From: Lobosporangium transversale
Taxonomy: Eukaryota; Mortierellomycota; Mortierellomycetes; Mortierellales; Mortierellaceae
NCBI RefSeq assembly: GCF_002105155.1
Contig: NW_019028981.1
Coordinates: 970,501-1,034,500 of the forward strand
Reading direction: 5' to 3'
Length of the DNA: 64,000 bases
Shown: positions 36,857 to 47,598 of the stretch, one piece after another
Numbering within the stretch: position 1 is the stretch's first letter
Layout of the letters: each line of letters opens with the position of its first letter
The notes under the pieces: generated by a model
Database searches by the model: none
Seen by the model: only the letters and a program-made list of their open reading frames with translations
Told to the model about the DNA's origin: nothing
Made by a program: the position numbers and the translations under genes

Positions 36857-38106
36857 GAAAACAGGTCAGTCGAATATGATAAAAATAAGAAAAAAAAAAA
36901 AAAAAAAACATTCATGTATATTTCTCATGCATGTCTTACCATGTCCGTCTACGCTAGCCAAGACCATAGGGAAGACAGTGACAAGAGTGTTTTCAAAACA
37001 CCATTTGATCCGATCAAAGCCTCGCTTTCCTGGAACCATAGCTGGTGAAAGCATATCAATTTCAACGACTGTAACGTATTCAGGTTGAAATTGAAAGAGT
37101 TGCAGGGAAGGCAATGGAAGAATGATTTTAGTAACTTGACTAAATAGGGGAATGAGTCAGTGCAAGGATGGTGTTAAACATTTAAAAAGGTTGAATTGGA
37201 AAGGATATAACACTCTGTATTGTATACCATAGCGATGACGGTTCGGATGAAATTTTGAAGGTACACCGGTGAGTCCAAGTTGTTCGTACGTGTCCTTTGT
37301 GAGTGAGAGGATCATCCTGCCTGAATGGAAAAAAAAAAAAAAAAAAAAAAAAAAAATAGATAAGATAAGATAAGGTGGAGAAGGTAAAGTAAGGTAAGGC
37401 AAGGTAAGGCAAGGTAAGGCAAGGCAAGGCAAGGCAAGGCAAGGTAAAGCAAGGTTTAGGTAAGGAAGGGACAAAAATCTACCACAAGGAAAATTGTTTT
37501 CGCGTATCTCTAATTCGTTTGCTATTTACCCTTGCCATCGATACAGATCACATCATGAGTATCGATTCCTCCTTGGACAGAAAGTGCAATCAGTCCTAAA
37601 AAAAAAAAAGAAAAAAAAATGTAAAGTTTGTATCGTTCTTTAAAAAGAAGCAAGGATATATGAAAGAAAGAAGGTTATTTGTACGGCATTTACCATTGCG
37701 GATGAATTGCATGAAATTTGAAGAGAGGAAAAGCGAGAGCGGGAGATGTGCATGATAGTAGTATGTGTCCTTTTGTAGCGTCTGTATCAATTGGGATGTG
37801 ATGGCTGGAGAAGATGCTGTGGGAAGAAAAACTTGGATCTGTTAGAAAGTTGGAAAGTAATAAAGTAAATTAATATTATGATTACTATTATTATTATTAT
37901 GATTATTATGATTATTATGATTATTATGATTATTATTATGATTATGATTAACTGATCTGTTTTTGTAGCCCTTTTGTATTTACTTTTTGGTTAAAAGGGT
38001 GCGATAGTATTCCGGTGGCATGTAGTTTCTTTGGTGAATTGAAAGAATAATGAGTCATGTACGAATATGCCTTTGGCGGGTCTGCTTCTGGAAAGAATGT
38101 TGACAT
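35947..38106 (-). CDS. RPP40: Ribonuclease P/MRP protein subunit RPP40
   Basis: Protein subunit of the nuclear RNase P and MRP ribonucleoproteins that mature tRNA 5' ends and pre-rRNA. Eight exons in order: 38106-37984, 37838-37694, 37595-37530, 37320-37228, 37068-36940, 36783-36585, 36458-36300, 36193-35947; 386 aa, near the animal length of about 360. Family motifs: HPFNQKIQVFLP, LSLTKDTYEQLGLTG, HRYVVEIDMLSP with PGKRGFDRIKW, LFEWIGM, and the C-terminal WGFQDSPISWRGKEHG followed by GENMYSFFLW. All eight exons join in phase. Introns hold AAGGC/AAGGT repeats (37380-37456) and ATT/ATG repeats (37870-37950). The start is the first Met of the last in-phase exon; an upstream coding exon beyond the T-run at 38156-38180 cannot be excluded. 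Confidence 0.92.
37380..37456. repeat. AAGGY tandem repeat in RPP40 intron 3
   Basis: About 14 pentamer units alternating AAGGC and AAGGT, next to an A-run (37329-37357). On the coding strand it is a pyrimidine-rich GCCTT/ACCTT tract inside the intron. Confidence 0.9.
37870..37950. repeat. ATT/ATG trinucleotide-type repeat in RPP40 intron 1
   Basis: Interleaved ATT and ATGATT units over about 80 bases, within the first intron of RPP40. Confidence 0.85.
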
Positions 38107-38149
38107 TGTGTGTCTGTTGCTGATGTTGACAGTAGACCTGTAAAAGATA

Positions 38150-38183
<34 letters not shown>

Positions 38184-38701
38184 ACAAGAGGGAACCAATT
38201 GCAGCCACATCGTCTGTATTTGAAGGATACAAATTTCATGAACCCATGGGCACAAATGAAATGTCAAAGTAAGGTGGAGCAAAAGGCAAAGGTACTGTTG
38301 TTGACTTGCTTGCTAATTACTGAATGCTGTTGCTGTTACTGTTGCTGTTGGTGCTGTTGGTGCTGTTGGTGCTGGTCCTGTTCCGAGTACGGCTAGCGAC
38401 TAAATGCGACTGCGAAGGACTACTGCCTTTGTTGTCGAGTGCTCTTTCCAATAGCTGATACTCTTCTGTACGATGTCATTGCACACGTTTTAACGAGTTT
38501 AAATAGGGTTGTGAACTGGGGTTGGATGTCTATCTGTTTTTGTATTCGTTTGAAATCCATTTGAGCTTTTTTTTTTTTTAAAAATGTCTCTCATCAACTT
38601 GTCATCACTGTCATCACTTCCCCCCCTTCCTTCCCTTCCTTCCTTCCCTTCCTTCTCCTTCACTCCTTCACTCCTTCTCTCCTTCACCCTCTCACTTTCT
38701 C

Positions 38702-38751
<50 letters not shown>

Positions 38752-38916
38752 TCTTTCTCTCTCTCCCTATCCTTAATTTAAACCTCGTCCAATTCATTGT
38801 CTTTGCTTCATTTCATCATTTACTAATCTGCCTCTTCTCATTCATACTGTACAAAAGAAATTAATTAATTTCTATTCTCTATCCATATTTATCCGTCAAC
38901 AAATACGCCATCTACC
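38107..38916. other. Divergent spacer between RPP40 and the PAK gene
   Basis: Contains an A24 run (38155-38181), a GCTGTT/GCTGTTGGT tract (38325-38375) and a C/T-rich block (38620-38766). Within the block is a near-perfect CT dinucleotide repeat at 38698-38746, about 170 bases before the PAK start codon. Such CT tracts are common in strongly expressed fungal promoters. Confidence 0.65.
38698..38746 (+). repeat. (CT)n microsatellite in the PAK gene leader
   Basis: About 24 CT units with one CG interruption, embedded in a longer pyrimidine tract upstream of the start codon at 38917. Confidence 0.95.
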
Positions 38917-41900
38917 ATGGGCCAAAAACCTTCCTCGGAGCACCAGCGCATGCATCGCGACTTTGGCTCCCGTCCAGAGGATTGGTACCTACCCAGCAGC
39001 CCACAACACTCTTCTCATTCACATCATCACTCTAACCAACGATCATCCCCCAGCAGCTCAACCACTGGACATTACACCGGATATCCTCGTGGAAGAGCCT
39101 CGTCCCTAACAGTCAACAAGAACCACTCTACGACCTCCTTCGCCAGCAGTGCACCTGCTCCACCTGCCCCCAAGAGTCCCGCCTATTTACACACTAATCA
39201 ATCTAGCTCCAGTCTCTCTCAATGGTCTCCTAGTCGCAAGAACTATGCCAAAAAGATTGTCAGCATTGGCAAGCCCACAGATGTGGAACATGGTATCCAT
39301 GTCGAATACAATCCTGAGCGACGCAAGTTTATGGGCATTCCCGATGTATGGCAGAACGAGGTTCCAACTGATGATCCCCTTGACACCACCTGTATCAGTC
39401 CACATCTAGTCCCCACTACCCGCCAGCCAAACCCGACCGAAGGTAATGACCCTTTTTTGCTTCTATCCTAAAATCAATCGATCCATACAAAAAAAAAAAA
39501 AAAAAAAAAATTATTAACTCTCTCTCTCTCTCTCTTTCTGCTTTTTACTCCCGTTTCCAATATATCCATTTTTTTTTTTTTTTTTTTTTTTTTTGTTTGT
39601 TTGTTTGTTTGTTTTCTTTACTTGTCCTTTTTTTTTTTTTTTTCGTCTCTCTTCTTCTCTCTATTTTATATATATATCATCATCATCTTTAACAACAGAG
39701 AGCAGGATTGGATGGCCATACAACGTCCAACATAAAGCTCACGTTGACATTGACATCTCGGAGAATGGCAAAGTAGGACTGAAGGTAAAGAGAATATACT
39801 ATACTCCAATATACATTTTCATCCCTTTCTTTCATCCCCTGTCTATGTTAACAAAGCCTAAACTACCTTTCGTATTGACTCTCTTTCTCTTCTTCGCTTT
39901 TCCTTTTGTTCTCTGATGTAGGGGCTTCCGAACGAGTGGAAAACAGTCTTGGAATCACAAGGGATTAGCGAACAGGATATCAAACAACATCCGCAGGCAC
40001 TTCGTAAACTCATGCAGTTGCAGCTCAACGATCTGGAACTCCCACCTCCTTCTCGGCCACCGCCTCCTCCTCCAAAGCCGTTTCAGAACAATTTATCTGT
40101 ACCTTCACGATCTCCTCACGCTCTTTCAACCGCTGTCAACTCAAATTCAACAACACCAACATCAAAACCTCTAAAGCAAAAACCTGATCTGACCATTAAT
40201 CCCAACCCAAGACGAACCTCTAGCCTCAATCCACCCATTCGTGGCCTACCCTCCCAACCAGAATCCCCTCAATCCTCTAAGCAGCAATCCCAGGCGAGTC
40301 GACCTCTTCCGGCCTCGCGAACAAATAGTGATGGCTGGGACTCAAAAACTGTCGTGGGATCTGCATCCAAACCATTCACCAATTACCCAATGGGGCCTGT
40401 CAGGGAACATGGCGAACATTATCAGGAATATGCCGCTCGCACCCGCAATTACTCCGCAGGGACGACTGCAGCAGATATACGTCAGAGCTGGCGGCCAATG
40501 TCCCGTGCAAGCGAGGAATCAGCTGCATCATCTACCTCACGAACCGCCGACTCAGCATCCACGACACCGAAATATCAGAATTCATCCGCAGTACAACAAC
40601 TATCAAACACCACCGATCCACTAGATACAAGACGAAACCCAGCATCCACCGTAAGGACACATCAAATGAATGGTAGCGCTCATAATGCCACTACAGCAAA
40701 AACTGGTGAAAATATACCCACAGAAGCATCGGGGGCGAGTCCAGGACCTTTATCGCCCGCTACGAATATATCTGGATCTGGATCGACCCCAGCCTCACCT
40801 CTACCAGCTTCAGGACTACCAGCACGACCTGCTCCACGCTTACCAACTGACTCTAATCCATTACCAATCTCATCCTATTTTAAGGAACGTTCACAAACCA
40901 ATAAAAGCAACAGTGCCGCCTCTACAGCAACCAGTAACAGCAATAGCAGCAATGTACAAGACCCCAAAGCACGACAACAACCACAGCACGCTCCCTCATC
41001 TGCATCTGCCTCATCATCTCCCACTTCGGGCGCTAGTACATCCAATACCACTCCAACCTCCCAACCTATTTCATTGAATAATGCGCAACATCTACGAAGA
41101 AAATCTGTCAAAAGTATGTACGTCAATATCCCTACACCGAGCGATTCAGCCTTGGAAAATGGCGAACGCAGAACAGATGGATCAATACTGGATCCGAACA
41201 AGGAACCATTTTCACCTGAAGAAGCAGAGCAGCATCAAAATTTGATGCCAACGCTTTCGGACGATCTATTGCGCAAGTATGCTATGGAATCTGCTGGAGC
41301 ATCACCCCTAGGCCCCGGAGTGCAGGCAGGAAGCAAATCAGGCACAAATTATTCAGGAGGCAGTAGTGCTAGTGGAAGCAATACTAGCAACGCCGCCTCG
41401 CCCTCATTGGACCGCTCAAAAGGCTCCGAGGCTAATCTTTGTAAAAAATCAACTACTGCTGCTACCCCAAAGTATGATATTGCAAAAGAAGATAAGGATG
41501 ATCTGGCATTCCTCACAGAGTATGGTCTTCAGCATCTGTTGAGCCGTCCACGACCCAAGGATGCGTCAGCTTTGTACTCTGATATTGTTAAAATTGCGGA
41601 AGGAGAATCAGGGTTTTTGTTTTCAGCAACTGAGAATGCAACTGGCAATTTAGTTGCCATCAAGATGATTGCCAAGACCGTAGCTGCCAAAATGAAGACC
41701 ATCCGCAACGAACTCGAGTTGATGAAGGCCAGTCAAAGCCCTAATGTTGTGGCATTTAAGGATTGTCATTTGACTCCAACAGAACTCTGGATGGTTATGG
41801 AGCGTATGGATATTTCACTCGCTGATGTGATTGCAATCAATCCATATCAAGGACAACGAAACCCAGATCAAGGACTTTTGCAGGAATGCCATATGGCACG

Positions 41901-42848
41901 CGTAGCCAAAGATATACTCGAAGCAGTTGCGTATCTGCATCAGCATGGGCGTATTCATCGTGATATTCGAAGTGACAACATTCTACTGGATAATCAGGGC
42001 AGAGTAAAGCTTGCAGATTTTGGACACTCTGTACAACTGACGAAGGAACAACCGAGACGGAATTCAGTTGTGGGTACACCTTACTGGATGGCCCCAGAGG
42101 TCATTCAAGGCTGGAATTATGGCACACCGGTTGATGTCTGGAGTTTGGGCGTTGTTATGCGTGAAATGTTGGAAGGAGAGCCACCTTACCTTAACGAGCC
42201 TCCATTACGGGTACTTTTTTTTTTTTTTTTTTTTTTTTTTGTTTACTTGACCTCTCTTTATCAAATGATACAAAGCAATATGAATTGTATTACTAATTTT
42301 ATTTGTACTTTTACTTGCGCTTTTATTTTCGATTTTAACCTTAGGCGATGTTCTTAATTGCAAGTGGTGACCTCCCCAGAGTTAAAGATGGTGGTCTCGC
42401 ATCAATGCGATGCATCACATTTGTGGAGGAATGCACAACAGGAGAGAGTGAGAAGCGACCTACTGCTAAGGAACTGCTCGCGCATCCATTCCTGGATTTG
42501 GCTTGTGATACATCCGTGATGGCTACGTTGCTCAAGCGGACATATGAACTAGAGGCAGCTGGTGAGGGTGAGGAAGGAGGTGACGGAGAGGAAGAGGAAG
42601 AAGAGGAGGAGGAGGAGACACAACAACAACAGCAGCAGCCTATAAAGAATGGCGCTATGCCGGGAGGATCTGTGGCGACTATGGATTCAAAGACAAGCGG
42701 AGTAGGAGGATCTGATGGTGGGGTCATAGCAGGCGATAAGCAAGAACTAGAAGATGAGGAGGAAGGAACAGTGATATCTGTGGCGACTAAAATGTCAGCA
42801 AGAACCACTTTTGGTCGAGCCATTTCACCACCAGCGACAGCACACTAG
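38917..42848 (+). CDS. PAK/STE20-family protein kinase with two CRIB motifs
   Basis: p21-activated kinase acting downstream of Cdc42/Rac in polarity and MAPK signalling. Exons 38917-39442, 39699-39784, 39922-42210, 42345-42848; 1134 aa. CRIB-like motif 1 (about residues 116-146) reads IGKPTDVEHGIHVEYNP then FMGIPDVWQ. Motif 2 (about 178-215), mostly on exon 2, reads IGWPYNVQHKAHVDIDI then GLPNEWKTVL. A Ser/Thr/Pro-rich linker of about 500 residues includes a PPPPPP stretch. The kinase domain (about 753-1030) has GESGFLFSA, the ATP lysine in LVAIKMIAK, the catalytic loop HRDIRSDN, LADFGHSV and GTPYWMAPE. The usual HRDIKSDN lysine is Arg here. A poly-Glu/Gln tail follows. The family is certain; its subtype (CLA4- or STE20-like) is not, as I see no PH domain. 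Confidence 0.93.
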
Positions 42849-43091
42849 ATCCCTACCCTTGGAGCAGATATTTTGCCTTTTTTCATTCTCCCATTATCAC
42901 TATCGTCTTCTTACACATACACCTCTTCAACCCTTGTTTACCGTTGTTCCGCTAGTCCACATTTTATTTTATTACTGTCTTCCTCCATTGTATTTGTTCC
43001 TGTTATTAACTCTTATTACAACATAGATACATTGTCATAATATTATATACTTGAAAACAATGTTGTGTCGATATTATAGCACCATTTAAAT

Positions 43092-43133
<42 letters not shown>

Positions 43134-43150
43134 TTGCATTGAATATTTCT
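42849..43150. other. Short convergent spacer between the PAK and HECT ligase genes
   Basis: Only 302 bases separate two stop codons facing each other. It holds a T33 run (43094-43126) and no gene. Confidence 0.7.
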
Positions 43151-44483
43151 TTACATGAGACCAAACCCTTCTGCGTTTCCAATGGCTGTCATAAGTCGTT
43201 CTTGTAATCGTTCTTTGGAGGAATAAGCACATAGCATGAGGGTATTATAGCAGGTATGAGAAGTTGGTAGTCGCATTGAATCTGGCCCATTCTTAGAAAT
43301 AGTAAAGGACAAGTGACCAAGACCGCCAATCGGCACGCGGTCAGATCCTGTTGCAAAGAACAGCAGTCGCTTCTTGTCTTTTTCATCATATGCGTGAACT
43401 GTTTCCCAGAACCAACTATGGTTTCGTACAAGCACACAGTAAAAACAAATTAGGAAAACCTTTGAAAAATCAACGAGAGGCAGTTTTTTTTTTTTTTTTT
43501 TTTTTTTTTTACCTTACCGGATGATCCTTGACTTGGCGTGAAACCCGCCCTCATACTGTGTGATCTTCTCCAAAGCCTGAAAGTCCAGATCCGGAGAGCC
43601 ACAGATTAACTGCTCAACTTCCTCAGGTCTGAAAAGCTATTCGGATAAAAAGGTCCAAATCCCAGCCGAGTAAAGAAACAGTAAGTAAGGATTGTTGTTA
43701 AGGTTTTCTTACTGCGGACAGTATTCAAAGACTGGAAATTACTCTTTTTTTTTTTTTTTCCTTCCGTATAAGTGTATACCTGAATTGCGCTACCCAAGGT
43801 GACATGATGAAACCCTTTACTAAACGCGTTGAACTGTTTGGCAATAGATGTTGTGAAATAAAATTTGAGGTATTCCTTGATAAAATCAGAACGGTTATGG
43901 TTGGTCAACGGGATGGACGCTCCGTTCGGTACAAGATCATGTTGGAATGTTTGGCCTAAAGATTCGTACTCGATCTGGAACGTTCGATCATATGCTTCCC
44001 CAACATCTCCCTCAAATGTCTCTAACTGCCTCAACCCCTTGGCAAGCGTCTATTTTAAATACATGTAAAAAAGTAAGTATGATTAAACTTTGTACATTTT
44101 AAGGAGGGCCAGCCGTGGGGGCATATCAACAAAAAGGGTACGTTACTGGATCAATCTCAGCTAAATCATCTAGATCCCACGACTCATCCAATTTTTGCAC
44201 ATCACTATGTGTCTCTGCAGCAATGGCTAATTTCTTATAGAGAGCCAAAGGGAAATGAATATCCAAGATAATACCATTATAGATGGCGAGACCGATCAGT
44301 CTACCGATCATGTTGTATTCATCCAGAGCCAACTCATCGTTTAATGGACTCTGTGCAAACCAACAAAGACGGGATTCTTCGTTTGTCGTAAACATCCCTA
44401 CGAAAATATATATATATGAAACCCATCCACGTTAAAAAAGCTAGCTGGATGTAAATCAAAACATATTGAAAGGGTTGTAAAGC

Positions 44484-44519
<36 letters not shown>

Positions 44520-44760
44520 ATACCGTATTTGGGGTCAATAAGTTCACGCATCGCCAACTGGAAAAACTCCTTTTGGACACCACCCTCATCAATACCCTCT
44601 TCATTGACGAACTTGACTTTTAGCTGTTTCTTGAGATCTTCATGAGACTTATTCTGAAGTTGTACAAGCGCATCTTCAATAATATGATCTCTCCGGATAG
44701 TCAGCAGTAGGTAAGGTGGATTTACGCCCGCAAAGAGTGCACGAAAGAATGCGAGCTATG

Positions 44761-44807
<47 letters not shown>

Positions 44808-47598
44808 AGAATACAAATTGATTACCATTCAGATCATCCCAAACCCCAAAGGAGAAACCAGATGTTACTTGTAGCTTCTCGCGCATCAGAACGGAAGATT
44901 CGAGCTTTAAAATGTTGGCCTTAGTGGTGACAGTCAATACAAATGGAAAGTTACAGAGCGCAAAGTCCTGTTCACGGAACCGCTTAAAATCGTCCATGAA
45001 ATCAATGAACCGGTTCAAGGACTCGTTGTAGAATTCTGTATATTTGATTAACCGCGCCTCTTGGTTAATGTAGTCTAAAAAAATATAAAATAAAATAAAT
45101 AAAGTAAGGAATCAGTCGAAAATTTAACAACTCCAAACACATTGGAAGAATCTACACCAATAGAATCAGTCGACTTTTATCATACAGAAGAAGTGAAGGC
45201 AATGAAGTGCCGAGATCACGTTATCATCCAGACTTGCAGTACTAGAAGGGATCCCGACCCTCGATACATATCCTTCAATCATTTCCACTCTCATATTGAT
45301 GAATCGATGCACGAGCCATACAAGCCACGCCATTGTCTCTTCTAATGATGCTACGCCGTTACCAGATGTTGGTCGAGGCGTGACTAGATAATGTTTGAGA
45401 ACTTGTTGACACTCAGCTGATGATCTCCATACAATCTGGCACAAATGCGCCACCAAACTGCTCTGCCACGGCTTTTCTTTCAGGATTGGATACTATGTTC
45501 ACATATAACACAAAAAGTTACAAGAATAGAGATGGGAAATAAACATTGAGATTCTGCTCATGACCACTAAATAATGAAAAGAATTGAGTCGAGACCATAC
45601 CATAAAGATAATAAGAATGCCTTTCATTAGCCTTGGGGTGACAAGGTCAGGTCTTGCTGATACCGAGCTCATGATACGTTCAGCAGCAGATGCGATCAGT
45701 ATCTGAGCCTCTGGTGGACACTCACGCAGTAACCAATAAGCCTGCTGAACATCCGATAGCAGCAAAGAGAAAGGGTTTTTGGGGCCTTTACTTTGCTGCA
45801 AAATCAAAAAAGTGGATTAATAAAAAAAGCTTTTGGTATACTAATCTAAGAATATACAATGCAATGATGTAGCACATACATTTCTGTTGCAATGCAAAAT
45901 GGAAAAAGTAAAAAAAAAAAAAAAAAAAAAAGGCTTACATCTGCAAAACTCATCGATAACCGAGAGAGCGATGAAAATACGACTTGGAGTCGCGCGAGCA
46001 GGGGACCGTAAGATTGCTCAGCCTTACATTGATCAATGAGTGCTTTGAACGATACAATGTCCAAGTCAATTGTCGGATCTAATTAATTTGCAAATTGAAA
46101 GACATGAACATCGGTCAAAACTAAAACAAGGCCTAACCTTTACGATATCCAATATTACATATTATTATCCGACTTTTCATATTACCTGCAACGATCTCAC
46201 CCTGAGGTCCGCTCGATGAAGATGACGATGAAGATGAAGTTGATCGGCTACTCAGTTCAAGGCGCGGACATAATTCGCCGGGACCTTTACTCGCCATTTC
46301 GGCAGCCTTGTTCGCTACCTCTTTAGGATCCTTTAATGAAAAATTTACATTTGACGCGCAGTATGGCGTTTGGCAAGAGTTGATGCCACAGCCCTGAAGA
46401 AGCTGACGAAGATATCTTTATACACACATACAAGAAGAGTAGGTAGAGACAAAATAAGATGTCAACACAATATTCTTTGTTCCCATCTCCATTTTTGCTA
46501 CGAATTTACGGCGTTCAACCAAGAATATGGTAATTTTGTGTTTACCTGGTAATCAATTGCTGATCCGCACGAGCAGTCAGCGTTGAGAATGAGGATGATG
46601 GTGTGGGTTGTATTGAAGTAGGGGTTAGCGAGCTCAAGTCCGTTGTCAACGTATCTTGCTCATGTGAGGCAGTATCCTCCGGCCGGGTTCGTACGTTGGA
46701 TAATGACGACGGTACAGAAGAGGATGAAGAGGATAAAGAAGATGGTCCGACAGTAGCTGCATTTGCAGTATGTGAAGATATGCCACCGAGCGTATCCGAG
46801 TAAGTTTGGTTCCTAGCATGCCGAATGACTGAGGAAGACTGCTGTGATCTTGGCTGGCGCGCTCCAGTATTGAGGGATTGTGTTCGCTGACGAGGATACG
46901 GCTTGCAAGCATTACATATAAAAGCAGCCAGAAATTCAAAAACGAAGACGACTGTCAGTTGGGTAAACATTCCTCGGCTTTTCTTTTTTTTTTCTGTGCA
47001 AATCTATTAGTGCCTTTTCGTTTGCTCTTCACTTTCTGATTACCAGCCCCGTTATAGAAGTTGGTGGGTGTCGTCTCCGGCTCTGTGGCGCTCTAACGAT
47101 CCAATTGCAAAAAAATACAATAAAAGTTAATATAACTTGAATAACAATGGTATCAACCATTATATCTTGTCAAGACTTCCTTGTTCCTGATATCTTTCTC
47201 TTTTTCTTTCCTTACGTAGGAGTAGTCGTTCGAGGCAGGCCTACAATATTCTGCATGCCATTATGAGTCATTGATGCAGCTTCATGAATGGCTTCGGGTT
47301 GCTGCTGCTGCTGCTGTTGTTGTTGTTGTTGTTGCTGTTGCTGTTGTTGCTGTTGTTCTTGGTTCTGTTGTAAGAGCGATGACGGTGGCAAGCCGCCCAT
47401 ATTTGTCGACTCTAGTGATTCATTAATGCCATTTTCTCCATTGCTTGTTCTGCCATCGTTGTCAGAAGAACTAAGATGGCCTGATGGAGATGAGCCTTGG
47501 TTTACTGAACTGTGGTCAAGCGATGTGTCCATTACACGGTCACTCTGATGAGCAGCATCCATGTGATTTGAATCAGCCATTGCGTCTGCCTTGTCCAT
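43151..47598 (-). CDS. AZUL-HECT E3 ubiquitin ligase, UBE3A type
   Basis: Transfers ubiquitin from an E2 through a catalytic cysteine. Thirteen exons in order: 47598-47216, 47092-47044, 46901-46546, 46415-46186, 46078-45939, 45795-45601, 45492-45186, 45074-44869, 44755-44524, 44397-44147, 44049-43780, 43636-43518, 43415-43151; 1000 aa. Residues 1-260 are Ser/Gln-rich with a polyQ run. The zinc AZUL domain (about 263-312) reads [11 protein letters not shown], then Cys spaced 5, 5 and 30 apart, as in UBE3A. After a helical middle comes the HECT domain: [72 protein letters not shown], and catalytic Cys 968 in LPTSHTCYN. Yeasts carry the distantly related HUL4; this sequence matches the animal UBE3A layout more closely. 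Exons 2-3 are low complexity and least certain. Confidence 0.92.
47299..47362 (-). repeat. CAG/CAA repeat encoding polyglutamine in the HECT ligase
   Basis: About 20 consecutive Gln codons, mixed CAA and CAG, near residue 85 of the encoded protein. Confidence 0.95.

Noticed and set aside
47288-47548. Plus-strand frame with 20 consecutive Cys
   Set aside because: Antisense translation of the polyQ repeat in the HECT ligase gene.
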